Assembly: GCF_036010325.1 (NCBI RefSeq) | Contig: NZ_CP108549.1 | Location: 3,410,001 to 3,474,000, forward strand | DNA from: Streptomyces sp. NBC_01210 | GTDB taxonomy: Bacteria; Actinomycetota; Actinomycetes; Streptomycetales; Streptomycetaceae | DNA length: 64,000 nt | Direction of reading: 5' to 3' | In this document: in pieces, positions 25,996-33,314 of the stretch | Layout: each line of letters starts with the position of its first letter | How positions within the stretch are numbered: the first letter of the stretch is position 1 | Notes under the pieces: generated by a model | The model's input: only the letters and a program-made list of their open reading frames with translations | Told to the model about the DNA's origin: nothing | Database searches by the model: none | Translations under genes and position numbers: made by a program

Positions 25996-26783
25996 GGCCG
26001 GTGTCCGTTCGGCTGTGGTCCGCCTGGCTGTTGACCGTTCGGCTGTGGTCCGTTCGGCTGTGGTCCGTTCGGCTGTGGTCCGTGCGGCTGTGGTCCGTGC
26101 GGCGGCTCCAGCTTGACGCCGACTCCGCGCAGGGTGTGAAGGTACCGGGGCCTGGCCGCCGTTTCGCCCAGTTTCCGCCGCAGCCAGGACAGATGTACGT
26201 CGATGGTCTGGTCGTCGCCGTAACTCTGCTGCCAGACCTCGGCGAGCAGTTCCTTGCGCGGTACGACCACGCCGGGCCGACCGGCCAGGAAGGCCAGCAG
26301 GTCGAACTCGCGACGGGTCAGGTCGAGGGCGGCGCCGTCCAGGTCGGCCTGGCGGCGCAGCGGATCGATGGAGAGCCCGCCGACCTGGATGAGGCGCGAG
26401 GGCGGGGCCTCTCCGGCAGCGGCGCGCGAGCGGCGCAGTACGGCGGCCATCCGCGCCGAAAGATGCTCCACCGAGAAGGGTTTGATGAGGTAGTCGTCGG
26501 CGCCGTCGTTGAGCAGCCGGACGATCTCCGCCTCGTCGTCGCGCGCGGTGGCGATGATGACCGGCACGTCGGTGATACCGCGCAGCATCTTCAGCGCCTC
26601 GGACCCGTCCAGATCGGGCAGGCCGAGGTCGAGAATGACCACGTCGAAACGGAAATGGGCCACCTCGCGCAGCGCCTCGAGGGCCGTGCCGACGCTCCGT
26701 ACCGTGTGGGAGGCCTCGGTCAAGTGCCTGATGAGGGCGGAGCGCACGAACTGGTCGTCCTCGACCACGAGCACACTTGCCAT
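25992..26783 (-). CDS. OmpR/PhoB-family response regulator with repeat tail
   Basis: A 263-aa regulator. Receiver domain: ASVLVVEDDQFVRSALI, phosphoacceptor Asp in DVVILDLGLPDLDGS, Lys in DYLIKPFSVEHLSARM. Winged-helix output: LDLTRREFDLLAFLAGRPG and DDQTIDVHLSWLRRKLGE. After the winged helix (HTLRGVGVKLEPP) comes an unusual tail of about 35 residues made of GPQPN-type pentapeptides, encoded by a 15-bp repeat. It overlaps the kinase gene at ATGA. ATG 26783 starts with CTTGCC immediately upstream and is divergent from the exported-protein gene at 26853. Confidence 0.92.
   Translation of the reverse strand: MASVLVVEDDQFVRSALIRHLTEASHTVRSVGTALEALREVAHFRFDVVILDLGLPDLDGSEALKMLRGITDVPVIIATARDDEAEIVRLLNDGADDYLIKPFSVEHLSARMAAVLRRSRAAAGEAPPSRLIQVGGLSIDPLRRQADLDGAALDLTRREFDLLAFLAGRPGVVVPRKELLAEVWQQSYGDDQTIDVHLSWLRRKLGETAARPRYLHTLRGVGVKLEPPHGPQPHGPQPNGPQPNGPQPNGQQPGGPQPNGHRP
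26006..26095. repeat. 15-bp tandem repeat coding the regulator tail
   Basis: Six consecutive 15-bp units close to CGTTCGGCTGTGGTC (26006, 26021, 26036, 26051, 26066, 26081). Units 26036, 26051 and 26066 are identical. On the minus strand the repeat encodes GPQPN-like pentapeptides, so it is in frame with the response regulator and could expand or contract without breaking the frame. Confidence 0.9.
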
Positions 26784-26852
26784 GGGCGGCACCGTACGCC
26801 ATCCGGAGTACCCGGGTCCCCCTAAGGACAGACGTGGGGCGCGTGGTGCACT

Positions 26853-27401
26853 ATGGCCCGGATGCATCGAGGACTCGTACATGCCATGGCGTGGTCGCTG
26901 TCCACCGGCGCGGCGGTGACGCTGTCCTGGTGGGGCGTCCATACCGTCATGTCCGGGACGGCGTACGACCGGCCGCGCGCGCTGCCGATCAGCGCGGACA
27001 GCGCCACCACGCAGGGAGCGAGGCCGCAGGTCTCCTCCACTCAACGGCCGCCGACCCCCTCGCCGTCGAAGCCGTCCGCGCCGGACAGGAGCAGTAAGCC
27101 GTCGGCCACGTCTCCCGCCGCCAAGCCGAGCAGGACGAAGCCACCGTCGTCCACGACGCCCTCGTCGACGCCGACGTCCGGGAATGTGAAGAGCTACACG
27201 GTCGACGGCGGCCGGGTCGTCTTCGACATCGGCCAGGTCTCGGCCGAGCTGGTCTCGGCGACCCCGGACGCCGGCTGGCAGATGCAGGTGTGGAAGCAGC
27301 CGTCGTGGATCCGGGTGACCTTCACGCAGAACGGCCGCGAGGTCTCGGTGTTCTGCACCTGGAACGGCCATCCGCCGATGGTCGAGTTCGACGATCGCTA
27401 G
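26853..27401 (+). CDS. exported small protein with Ser/Pro/Thr linker
   Basis: A 182-aa protein, unrecognised family. A signal peptide or anchor covers residues about 10-33 (LVHAMAWSLSTGAAVTLSWW). A Ser/Pro/Thr/Lys-rich linker spans about 50-110 (TPSPSKPSAPDRSSKPSA). A compact C-terminal beta domain of about 70 residues follows (KSYTVDGGRVVFDIGQ, WQMQVWKQPSWIRVTFTQ, SVFCTWNGHPP). Divergent from the two-component operon, so it could be its target or its signal partner. The start codon ATG 26853 has no clear ribosome binding site; ATG 26862 is an alternative. Confidence 0.7.
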   Translation: MARMHRGLVHAMAWSLSTGAAVTLSWWGVHTVMSGTAYDRPRALPISADSATTQGARPQVSSTQRPPTPSPSKPSAPDRSSKPSATSPAAKPSRTKPPSSTTPSSTPTSGNVKSYTVDGGRVVFDIGQVSAELVSATPDAGWQMQVWKQPSWIRVTFTQNGREVSVFCTWNGHPPMVEFDDR

Positions 27402-27426
27402 CGGAGCCGGCGGAACTCAGCCGGAA

Positions 27427-28302
27427 CTAGCGGAACGCAGCCGGTGGCGGTACGGGTGAGGGCTTGGCGCTGGCGTCGGTGACCGCGGCCGCGCCGCCCG
27501 TGAAGTCGGCGAGTGCCCTTCCGTGTTCGACCCGGCCGGGGTGCGGGTCGCTCGCGACGCGGCGGGTCAGTTCGGCGACCGGCAGCGGTACGTCCGAGGC
27601 GAGGAGCACGGCGTTGCCGAAGCGGCGGCCGCGCAGCACGGTCGGGTCCGCGGCGAGCGCGAGTTCGGGGAAGACGGTGGCGGCGGTGGCGACCTGGGCT
27701 CGGACATGGGCGAGCGGCGGACCGTCGGCGAGGTTCGCTGTGTAGTGTCCGCCCGGCTTCAGGGCCCTTCGCACCTCGGTGAGGAACTCCGTACTGGTCA
27801 GATGCGCGGGTGTGCGGGCGCCGCTGAAGACATCGGCGATGACCAGGTCCGCCCAGCCGTCCGGGATCTTGCCGAGGCCCTCGCGGGCGTCGCCGGACCG
27901 GACGCGTATGCGCGCAGTGGGGTCCAACGGGAGCTGTTTGCGGACCAGTTGGACCAGCCCGGCGTCCAACTCGACGATCTGCTGGGTGGATCGGGGGCGG
28001 GTGGCGGCGATGTAGCGGGCGAGCGTGAAGGCTCCGCCACCGAGGTGGACGACCTGGAGGGGGCGGCCGGGCGGGGCGACGAGGTCGACGATGTGGCCGA
28101 GGCGGCGCTGGTACTCGAAAGAGAGATACGCGGGGTCGTCGAGGTCGACATGGGACTGCGGCGCACCGTCGAGGAGCAGCGTCCAGGCGCGGGGGCGCTC
28201 GCGGTCGGGTATCAGCTCGGCCAGCCCGCCGTCCACCTGCTCGACGACGGGTTCGGGGCTGCCGCCCCCGCCCGTACGGCCGCGCCGTTTACTTTTTGCC
28301 AT
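27427..28302 (-). CDS. spermidine-synthase-like methyltransferase-fold protein
   Basis: A 291-aa protein. After a short basic N-terminus, the Rossmann fold shows VHLGGGAFTLARYIAAT (SAM/decarboxy-SAM loop), IVELDAGLVQLVRKQLPL, VRSGDAREGLG and DLVIADVFSGARTPAHLT. This matches the polyamine aminopropyltransferase superfamily; actinobacterial members often lack the Asp needed for putrescine binding, and the substrate here is unknown. ATG 28302 was chosen over longer starts, which lie in repeat DNA. A 17-bp repeat array precedes it. Confidence 0.8.
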   Translation of the reverse strand: MAKSKRRGRTGGGGSPEPVVEQVDGGLAELIPDRERPRAWTLLLDGAPQSHVDLDDPAYLSFEYQRRLGHIVDLVAPPGRPLQVVHLGGGAFTLARYIAATRPRSTQQIVELDAGLVQLVRKQLPLDPTARIRVRSGDAREGLGKIPDGWADLVIADVFSGARTPAHLTSTEFLTEVRRALKPGGHYTANLADGPPLAHVRAQVATAATVFPELALAADPTVLRGRRFGNAVLLASDVPLPVAELTRRVASDPHPGRVEHGRALADFTGGAAAVTDASAKPSPVPPPAAFR

Positions 28303-28358
28303 CAGCCCATTATCGGCACCGATCCGGGTGGGCTGCCCGCGCAGGGCCCGGCGGCCGG

Positions 28359-28466
28359 CACGGCTCAGCAGTGTGCACGGCTCAGCAGTGTGCACGATTC
28401 GGCGGCGTGCAGGGCTCGGCGCGGGCGCGGCTCGGCGGCTTGCGCGGCTCGGGGCTTGCACGGCTC
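28359..28466. repeat. 17-bp degenerate tandem repeats
   Basis: From 28359, two exact copies of CACGGCTCAGCAGTGTG are followed by about five drifting units (for example CACGATTCGGCGGCGTG). The array fills most of the gap between the gene at 28465 (ending) and the spermidine-synthase-like start at 28302. The units read like a slipped minisatellite. Confidence 0.8.
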
Positions 28467-28920
28467 AGCTGCAGTTGTCGGCGGCCTCGATGAGGCGGGC
28501 CGCCTCGCCGAGCGCCTTGCGCAGGACCGCGGGGTCGGTGACCGGGTCGGCGTCGTCCGGCGGCAGCAGCCAGCCGCTGCCGGTGACCGGCGGCTCGGCC
28601 GGGATGCGCAGACCGCGCCCCGACGTCTGCGTACAGGCACTGCCCGGCATGTCCCAGCCGTCTGCGGTGCCGGGCGGCACGAGGAAGCCGAGAGTGTCGC
28701 AGGCGCCGTCGTGGAGAACCGGGCCGACGGCCGGAGCGTCCGCCCGGCGCAGGATGTCCACCGCCTCAAGGCCCTGCCGGGCGGGGACGGTCACCAGGTC
28801 ACAGGGTTCGGCAGCGGCGCCGTCCCCGGGTGGTGCGCTGCTGTCCTGGGTGGGCGTGTGCCGAGCAGTCGTCGCCGTCGTCGCAGTCGTCCGTGGGGCG
28901 CCGTTGACGCTGTTCTCCAT
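28465..28920 (-). CDS. small prim-pol-domain-like protein
   Basis: A 151-aa cytoplasmic protein. After a Thr/Ala-rich N-terminus it contains CDLVTVPARQGLEAVDIL, DTLGFLVPPGT, SGRGLRIPAE and SGWLLPPD. This series matches part of the bifunctional primase/polymerase-like fold, but it is only a fragment of that domain and no catalytic Asp pair is evident. It shares pattern with the protein at 37046. GGAGGTCGGC precedes the ATG. Divergent from the XRE-TPR regulator, so a paired regulatory role is possible. The start at 28920 is preferred to the longer frame. Confidence 0.6.
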   Translation of the reverse strand: MENSVNGAPRTTATTATTARHTPTQDSSAPPGDGAAAEPCDLVTVPARQGLEAVDILRRADAPAVGPVLHDGACDTLGFLVPPGTADGWDMPGSACTQTSGRGLRIPAEPPVTGSGWLLPPDDADPVTDPAVLRKALGEAARLIEAADNCS

Positions 28921-29160
28921 GCCGACCTCCAACAAGGGGATCCCCTCCTCGCTCGAGTGGAGACACGTAGCGGGTCTCCACATGGTTCAACGCCCGTTGG
29001 CGTCAATGGCTACGGCGGCACGCCGCCGCAAAGGATGGCAGTTCATGGCAGATCGAGGGGGACATATCCCTTTTGTAGGCAAACTCTGCGTGCGCGACCC
29101 GTCACAGCAGGTACGTTCTTGCTCCGCCGGAACACGGCTGCACCAAGAGAGGGCTCGGCC

Positions 29161-30558
29161 ATGGCGTCGTCGTCACAGGCATCACGGGCAGTTCCCAACC
29201 TCGCCTTCCGCGGACTGCGCGGGCAACGCTCGCCCGGAGAGTTCGCGGCGGCAGTACGCAAGGCCGCTCGGGAGATCGGTGAGCAGGTCTCCTGCGATGC
29301 CCGCTACATCGGGCGCGTCGAGGCCGGCGAGATCCGCTGTCCGAACTACGCGTACGAGCGGGTGTTCCTGCACATGTTCCCCGGTCTGACGCTGGCGGAT
29401 TTGGGCTTCACGGCGCGGGAACAAGTACGGGGCGGCCGGGGCCTGCCGCTCGTGCCGGCTCATCCCTTATGCCCCTTCGACGGCAACAGTGACAGCGACA
29501 TCGACGAGGAGAGCGACGTGCTGCGTCGCGCATTCATGACGAGCGGCTCCGCCACCGTGGCGGCCGCGTCCCTCGGGCTCGGACTCGGGCCCGTACCCGG
29601 CAGGCCCGGTTCCACGCCCGGCCTCTCCAGCACCGTGCCCGCTCAGCGGCGAGTCGGCGAGGCGGAGGTGAGCGCCGTCGAAGAGGCGGTACGGCGGATC
29701 CGGCTGCTCGACGACCAGCACGGCGCGGACGGGCTCTACCAGCGGGCCGCGCAGCCGCTGAGGGCCGCGTACGCGCTGCTCGACGCGGGGACGACGGCCC
29801 GCGCCTCGACCGCCGGCCGACTGCACGCCGGAGCGGGCGAACTCGCCATCTCGGTGGGCTGGTTGGCCCATGACTCGGGCCGCTTCGACGACGCCCGCTC
29901 GCACTACGCGGAGGCGCTGGCGACGGCGCGGGTCGCGGGCGACCCGGCGCTGGAGGCACACGCCTTCTGCAATACGTCGTTCCTGGCGCGGGACGCGGGG
30001 CGGTACCGCGAGGCGGTGCGCTCGGCGCAGGCCGGGCAGCGCGCCGCGCGGCAGCTGGCCTCGCCACGACTGCTCTCGCTGCTCTCACTCCGGGAGGCGG
30101 GCGGCTGGGCGGGGCTCGGCGACCGCGCGAGCTGCGAACAGTCGCTGTCGCGAGCGCACTCGTACTTCGACCTGGGCGTCACAGACGCGGACCCGGAGTG
30201 GATGTCGTTCTTCGGGGAGCCGGAGCTGGAGGCGCTCCAGGCACAGTGCTGGGCGGCACTCGGCGAATGGTCGCGAGCGGCCCGCCACGCCCGCCGGGCG
30301 GCGGCGCTCCAGGACCGCCGCTTCACGCGCAACCTGGCGCTGTACCGGGCCGAACTGGCGGCGGACCTGGCGCGGGCGGGCGCACCGGACGAGGCGGCGG
30401 AGGCGGGCCACCAGGTGCTGGACCTGCTGGACCGGGTCCAGTCCTCGCGCATCCAGTCGATGCTGTCGGACACGGCGAGGGTGCTGCTGCCGCAGCGGCG
30501 GGCGGCAGGGGTGGGGGCGTTCCTGGACCGCCACACGGAGACACTCCGCGAGGCATAG
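29161..30558 (+). CDS. XRE-family TPR regulator with TTA codon
   Basis: A 465-aa protein. The N-terminal helix-turn-helix (SPGEFAAAVRKAAREIGEQV, then RYIGRVEAGEIRCPNYAYER) is followed by a linker and then a long alpha-helical TPR-type region to the end (GWLAHDSGRFDDARSHYAEA, NTSFLARDAGRYREAVRSAQ, HARRAAALQDRRFTRNLALY). An internal LRRAFMTSGSATVAAASLG motif, at about residue 121, is typical for this Streptomyces class. Codon 103 is TTA, implying bldA dependence. Divergent from the prim-pol-like gene. Probably a peptide- or protein-sensing regulator linked to development. Confidence 0.85.
   Translation: MASSSQASRAVPNLAFRGLRGQRSPGEFAAAVRKAAREIGEQVSCDARYIGRVEAGEIRCPNYAYERVFLHMFPGLTLADLGFTAREQVRGGRGLPLVPAHPLCPFDGNSDSDIDEESDVLRRAFMTSGSATVAAASLGLGLGPVPGRPGSTPGLSSTVPAQRRVGEAEVSAVEEAVRRIRLLDDQHGADGLYQRAAQPLRAAYALLDAGTTARASTAGRLHAGAGELAISVGWLAHDSGRFDDARSHYAEALATARVAGDPALEAHAFCNTSFLARDAGRYREAVRSAQAGQRAARQLASPRLLSLLSLREAGGWAGLGDRASCEQSLSRAHSYFDLGVTDADPEWMSFFGEPELEALQAQCWAALGEWSRAARHARRAAALQDRRFTRNLALYRAELAADLARAGAPDEAAEAGHQVLDLLDRVQSSRIQSMLSDTARVLLPQRRAAGVGAFLDRHTETLREA
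29467..29469 (+). promoter_or_regulatory. TTA codon in the XRE-TPR regulator
   Basis: In frame, CAT-CCC-TTA-TGC (His-Pro-Leu-Cys, codons 101-104) lies just after the DNA-binding domain. This is a second candidate bldA control point in the window. Confidence 0.9.
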
Positions 30559-30603
30559 CGCCAGGGCCGGGCTGCAGCCGCGGTCGCGGTCGCGGTCGCG
30601 GAC

Positions 30604-31200
30604 TCAGACCTCCAGGTGGCCCGTGTCGTTCCAGCGGTCCATCGCCGGTGAGCCGTAGGCCCAGCCCAGGATCGACAGGCTGGTCGGGTCCAGGCGGATA
30701 CGGGCCGCGAAGGACGGGTCCAGGCCCAGCCAGCGTGCGCCGAGGACCCGCAGGATGTGGCCGTGCGCGAAGAGCAGCACATCGCGGTCGGCCGAGCGCG
30801 CCCAGTCGATGACCTTGTCCGCGCGGGCGCCGACATCGGCCAGCGCCTCGCCGCCCGGGACCCCGTCGCGCCAGATGAACCAGTCCGGCCGGTCCGCGTG
30901 GATCTCCGCCGGGGTCAGGCCCTCGTAGTCCCCGTAGTTCCACTCCATGAGCGCGCCCCAGTCGGAGGCCCGGTCCCCGAAACCCGCGAGCGCGCAGGTC
31001 TCACTGGCCCGAACGAGTGGGCTGGTGCGGACCTCGACACCCTCCAGGCCCGACCACGGCGCCCGGTGCAGCCGTTCACCCAGCAGCTTCGCGCCGCGCC
31101 GGCCCTCCTCGAGAAGAGGGATGTCCGTCCTGCCGGTGTGCTTGCCCAGCGAGGACCATTCGGTCTGCCCGTGCCGGGCCAGCAGGATGCGCGGTGCCAT
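30604..31200 (-). CDS. histidine phosphatase family protein (phosphoglycerate mutase-like)
   Basis: A 198-aa enzyme of the RHG superfamily. The phosphohistidine motif is [10 protein letters not shown] near residue 10, with [28 protein letters not shown] and the second catalytic His in [11 protein letters not shown]. Specific substrate unknown; the short cofactor-dependent family covers sugar-phosphate and nucleotide phosphatases. Start ATG 31200. Convergent with the regulator gene and divergent from the PAP2 gene. Confidence 0.88.
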   Translation of the reverse strand: MAPRILLARHGQTEWSSLGKHTGRTDIPLLEEGRRGAKLLGERLHRAPWSGLEGVEVRTSPLVRASETCALAGFGDRASDWGALMEWNYGDYEGLTPAEIHADRPDWFIWRDGVPGGEALADVGARADKVIDWARSADRDVLLFAHGHILRVLGARWLGLDPSFAARIRLDPTSLSILGWAYGSPAMDRWNDTGHLEV

Positions 31201-31387
31201 GGAGGGCTCTCCCTGAGGTTCACATTCGGTGGCACTCCATCATCGCGCACCTGAACGCAGGGCAACCTCTCGGGCGATCTCGACGTCCTCGTACAGGTCG
31301 GGTACCCGATGAACGCGCGCCTTCTTGTACACCGTACGGTTGAACGGTGGCCGATGGCCCCCTGAATACAAAATGGAGATCGTTCGG

Positions 31388-32263
31388 ATGCCGCACACCG
31401 CGCCCCGTCATCGGCCACGCTGGTGGACCGAACTGATGCTCATCGTCGTGGTCTACGCCGCGTACTCGGCCGGCCGGCTGCTCGCGCGCGGCAATGAGTC
31501 GGCCGCGGTCGACCACGGCATGGCGATACTCCGGGCCGAGAAGGCACTCCTCCTCAACGCCGAGCACCCGCTCAACCGCCTCTTCACCAGCACCCCGGCC
31601 CTCGGCGTTCCCGCCGACTTCGCCTATGCGTCCCTGCACTATCTGGTCACTCCGGCCATTCTGGTCTGGCTCTTCCGCCGCCGCCCCGCCCGCTACCGGG
31701 CCGCCCGCACCTGGCTGATGCTCTCCACGCTCCTCGGCCTCGTCGGGTTCACGCTGCTGCCGACCTGCCCCCCGCGGCTGCTGGACGCCGGCCAGGGCTT
31801 CGTCGACACGATGGCCCAGTACAGCTCGTACGGCTGGTGGGGCGGCGAAGCGAGTGCGCCGCGCGGCATGGGCGGGATGACCAACCAGTACGCGGCGATG
31901 CCGAGCCTGCACGTGGGCTGGGCCCTGTGGTGCGGTGTGATGCTGTGGCGGCACGGCCGTACGCCCCTGATGAAGGTCCTCGGCGTCGCCTACCCGCTGC
32001 TCACCACGTTCGTGGTGATGGGGACGGCGAACCACTACTTCCTGGACGCGGTCGCGGGCTGCGCAGTGATGGGCGCCGGCGCGCTGCTGACCAGGCCCGC
32101 GCTGCGCATCGCCGACCGGGTGCGTACGCGCTTCACCGCCCCTTCCGGCTCGAAGTCCCCGATTGTCAGTGCCGGATGCGAGACTTCCGCGGGTGAGCGA
32201 ATCCCTGGACAGCGGACCTCCTCCGCAGGCGCCGACGACAGCACTCCGGCAACGGCTCGCTGA
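31388..32263 (+). CDS. PAP2-superfamily integral membrane phosphatase/transferase
   Basis: A 291-aa membrane protein with about six helices (LMLIVVVYAAYSAGRLL, LHYLVTPAILVWLF, MLSTLLGLVGFTLLP). The active-site segments are AAMPSLHVGWALWCGV (SLH motif) and ANHYFLDAVAGCAVM (final His/Asp). Such proteins are the Aur1/Ipt1-like PAP2 branch acting on lipid-linked phosphates, for example inositol phospholipids in actinobacteria. ATG 31388 has GGAG 8 nt upstream. Its 3' end overlaps the nuclease gene by about 70 bp. Confidence 0.85.
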   Translation: MPHTAPRHRPRWWTELMLIVVVYAAYSAGRLLARGNESAAVDHGMAILRAEKALLLNAEHPLNRLFTSTPALGVPADFAYASLHYLVTPAILVWLFRRRPARYRAARTWLMLSTLLGLVGFTLLPTCPPRLLDAGQGFVDTMAQYSSYGWWGGEASAPRGMGGMTNQYAAMPSLHVGWALWCGVMLWRHGRTPLMKVLGVAYPLLTTFVVMGTANHYFLDAVAGCAVMGAGALLTRPALRIADRVRTRFTAPSGSKSPIVSAGCETSAGERIPGQRTSSAGADDSTPATAR

Positions 32264-33314
32264 GCTGCGCGGCCCCGCCGCGCAGCCGCATCCGCTCGAC
32301 GCCCGCGCGCTGGCCGCCCTCGCCGCCAACCCCGGCTGCGAACGGCGCGCGCTGCTGGACGGCGCCGGGGTGAACAAGGCGGCGCTCGCCTCCGCGCTGG
32401 GGTCGCCGGCCGCGTTCGGGCAGTCGCAGTTCGCTTTCATGCGCGGCAACGCCTTCGAGGCGAAGGTCAAGGCCGACGGCGGTACGGAACTGATGCGGCT
32501 GCTGGGCGTGGACGCACCGGCACAGGTCCGGGTGCCCGATCTGACGGCGGCCGGTCCCGAGGGCCGCGCGGCGCGTACGGCACTGGCGCTGCGCGAGGCC
32601 ACCGGCGCCGGCGAGTGGACGCTGCTCGACCACCCGATGCTGGCACTGCAGGTCGCGGGCTCCCCCGCCTATCTGGAGCCGGACGCGGTGGTCGTGCACC
32701 CCGACGGACGGTGGACGGTCGTCGAGATCAAGTCCTTCCCGATGATCGACGGCTCGGCGGACGCGGCGAAGGTCGGCGCGGCGGCGCGTCAGTCCGCGGT
32801 GTACGTACTGGCCCTGGAGCGGGTCGCCGCGCTGACGGACGGCGCGCAGGTCGCGCACAGCATCCTGCTGGTCTGCCCGAAGGACTTCTCGAACCTGCCG
32901 ACCGCGTCCGTCGTCGACGTACGCAAGCAGCTCTCGGTGACCCGCCGCCAGCTGGCCCGGCTGACCCGGATCGAGGACATCGCCGCCGCGCTTCCCGAGG
33001 GCACCACCTTCGACCTGGAGCGCCCGGCCGGTGAACTGACCGCGGCGGTCGAGTCGGTGTCCGCGGCATACGCTCCCGAGTGCCTGGCCGCCTGCGAGCT
33101 GGCCTTCCACTGCCGCGACCGGGCCCGCGACGCGGGCGTGGTGGAGGCGCTGGGGCGCGGGGTGCGCGGCGAGCTGGGCGGACTGACGACGATCGGCGAG
33201 GTGCTGGCGGCGGCACGGAGCGAAGCAGGTGATCCGGACGACCCGGCGGTCGTGGCCCTGCGCCGTGCCGCCGCGCTGCGGGCCGAGGCCCTGGAGGCGG
33301 CCGGATGTCGCTGA
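32193..33314 (+). CDS. RecB/Cas4-like PD-(D/E)XK nuclease with candidate Fe-S cysteines
   Basis: A 373-aa protein. Visible nuclease signature: RGNAFE (84-89), Asp164 in LEPDAVVVH, Glu178-x-Lys180 in VVEIKSF, and the RecB-type QxxxY at Gln200-Tyr204 (RQSAVYVLAL). Cysteines at 49 (GCERRALLD) and 297, 301, 307 (CLAACELAFHC) are spaced like the Fe-S cluster of Dna2, AddB and Cas4. First gene of a three-gene operon (overlapping next gene by 10 bp). GTG 32193 is chosen; a TTG 10 codons earlier is possible. The upstream gene overlaps it. Function inferred: single-stranded DNA nuclease partner of the downstream helicase. Confidence 0.75.
   Translation: MSESLDSGPPPQAPTTALRQRLAELRGPAAQPHPLDARALAALAANPGCERRALLDGAGVNKAALASALGSPAAFGQSQFAFMRGNAFEAKVKADGGTELMRLLGVDAPAQVRVPDLTAAGPEGRAARTALALREATGAGEWTLLDHPMLALQVAGSPAYLEPDAVVVHPDGRWTVVEIKSFPMIDGSADAAKVGAAARQSAVYVLALERVAALTDGAQVAHSILLVCPKDFSNLPTASVVDVRKQLSVTRRQLARLTRIEDIAAALPEGTTFDLERPAGELTAAVESVSAAYAPECLAACELAFHCRDRARDAGVVEALGRGVRGELGGLTTIGEVLAAARSEAGDPDDPAVVALRRAAALRAEALEAAGCR

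Noticed and set aside
24595..26802. 735-aa fused kinase
   Set aside because: The first 270 residues are the response regulator gene read in the wrong frame; the kinase starts at 25995 with its first TM helix.
27523..29160. N-terminal extension of the XRE-TPR regulator to a 1011-aa protein
   Set aside because: The extension is antisense to two recognised genes and has no homology; the ATG at 29161 has proper regulator start sequence.
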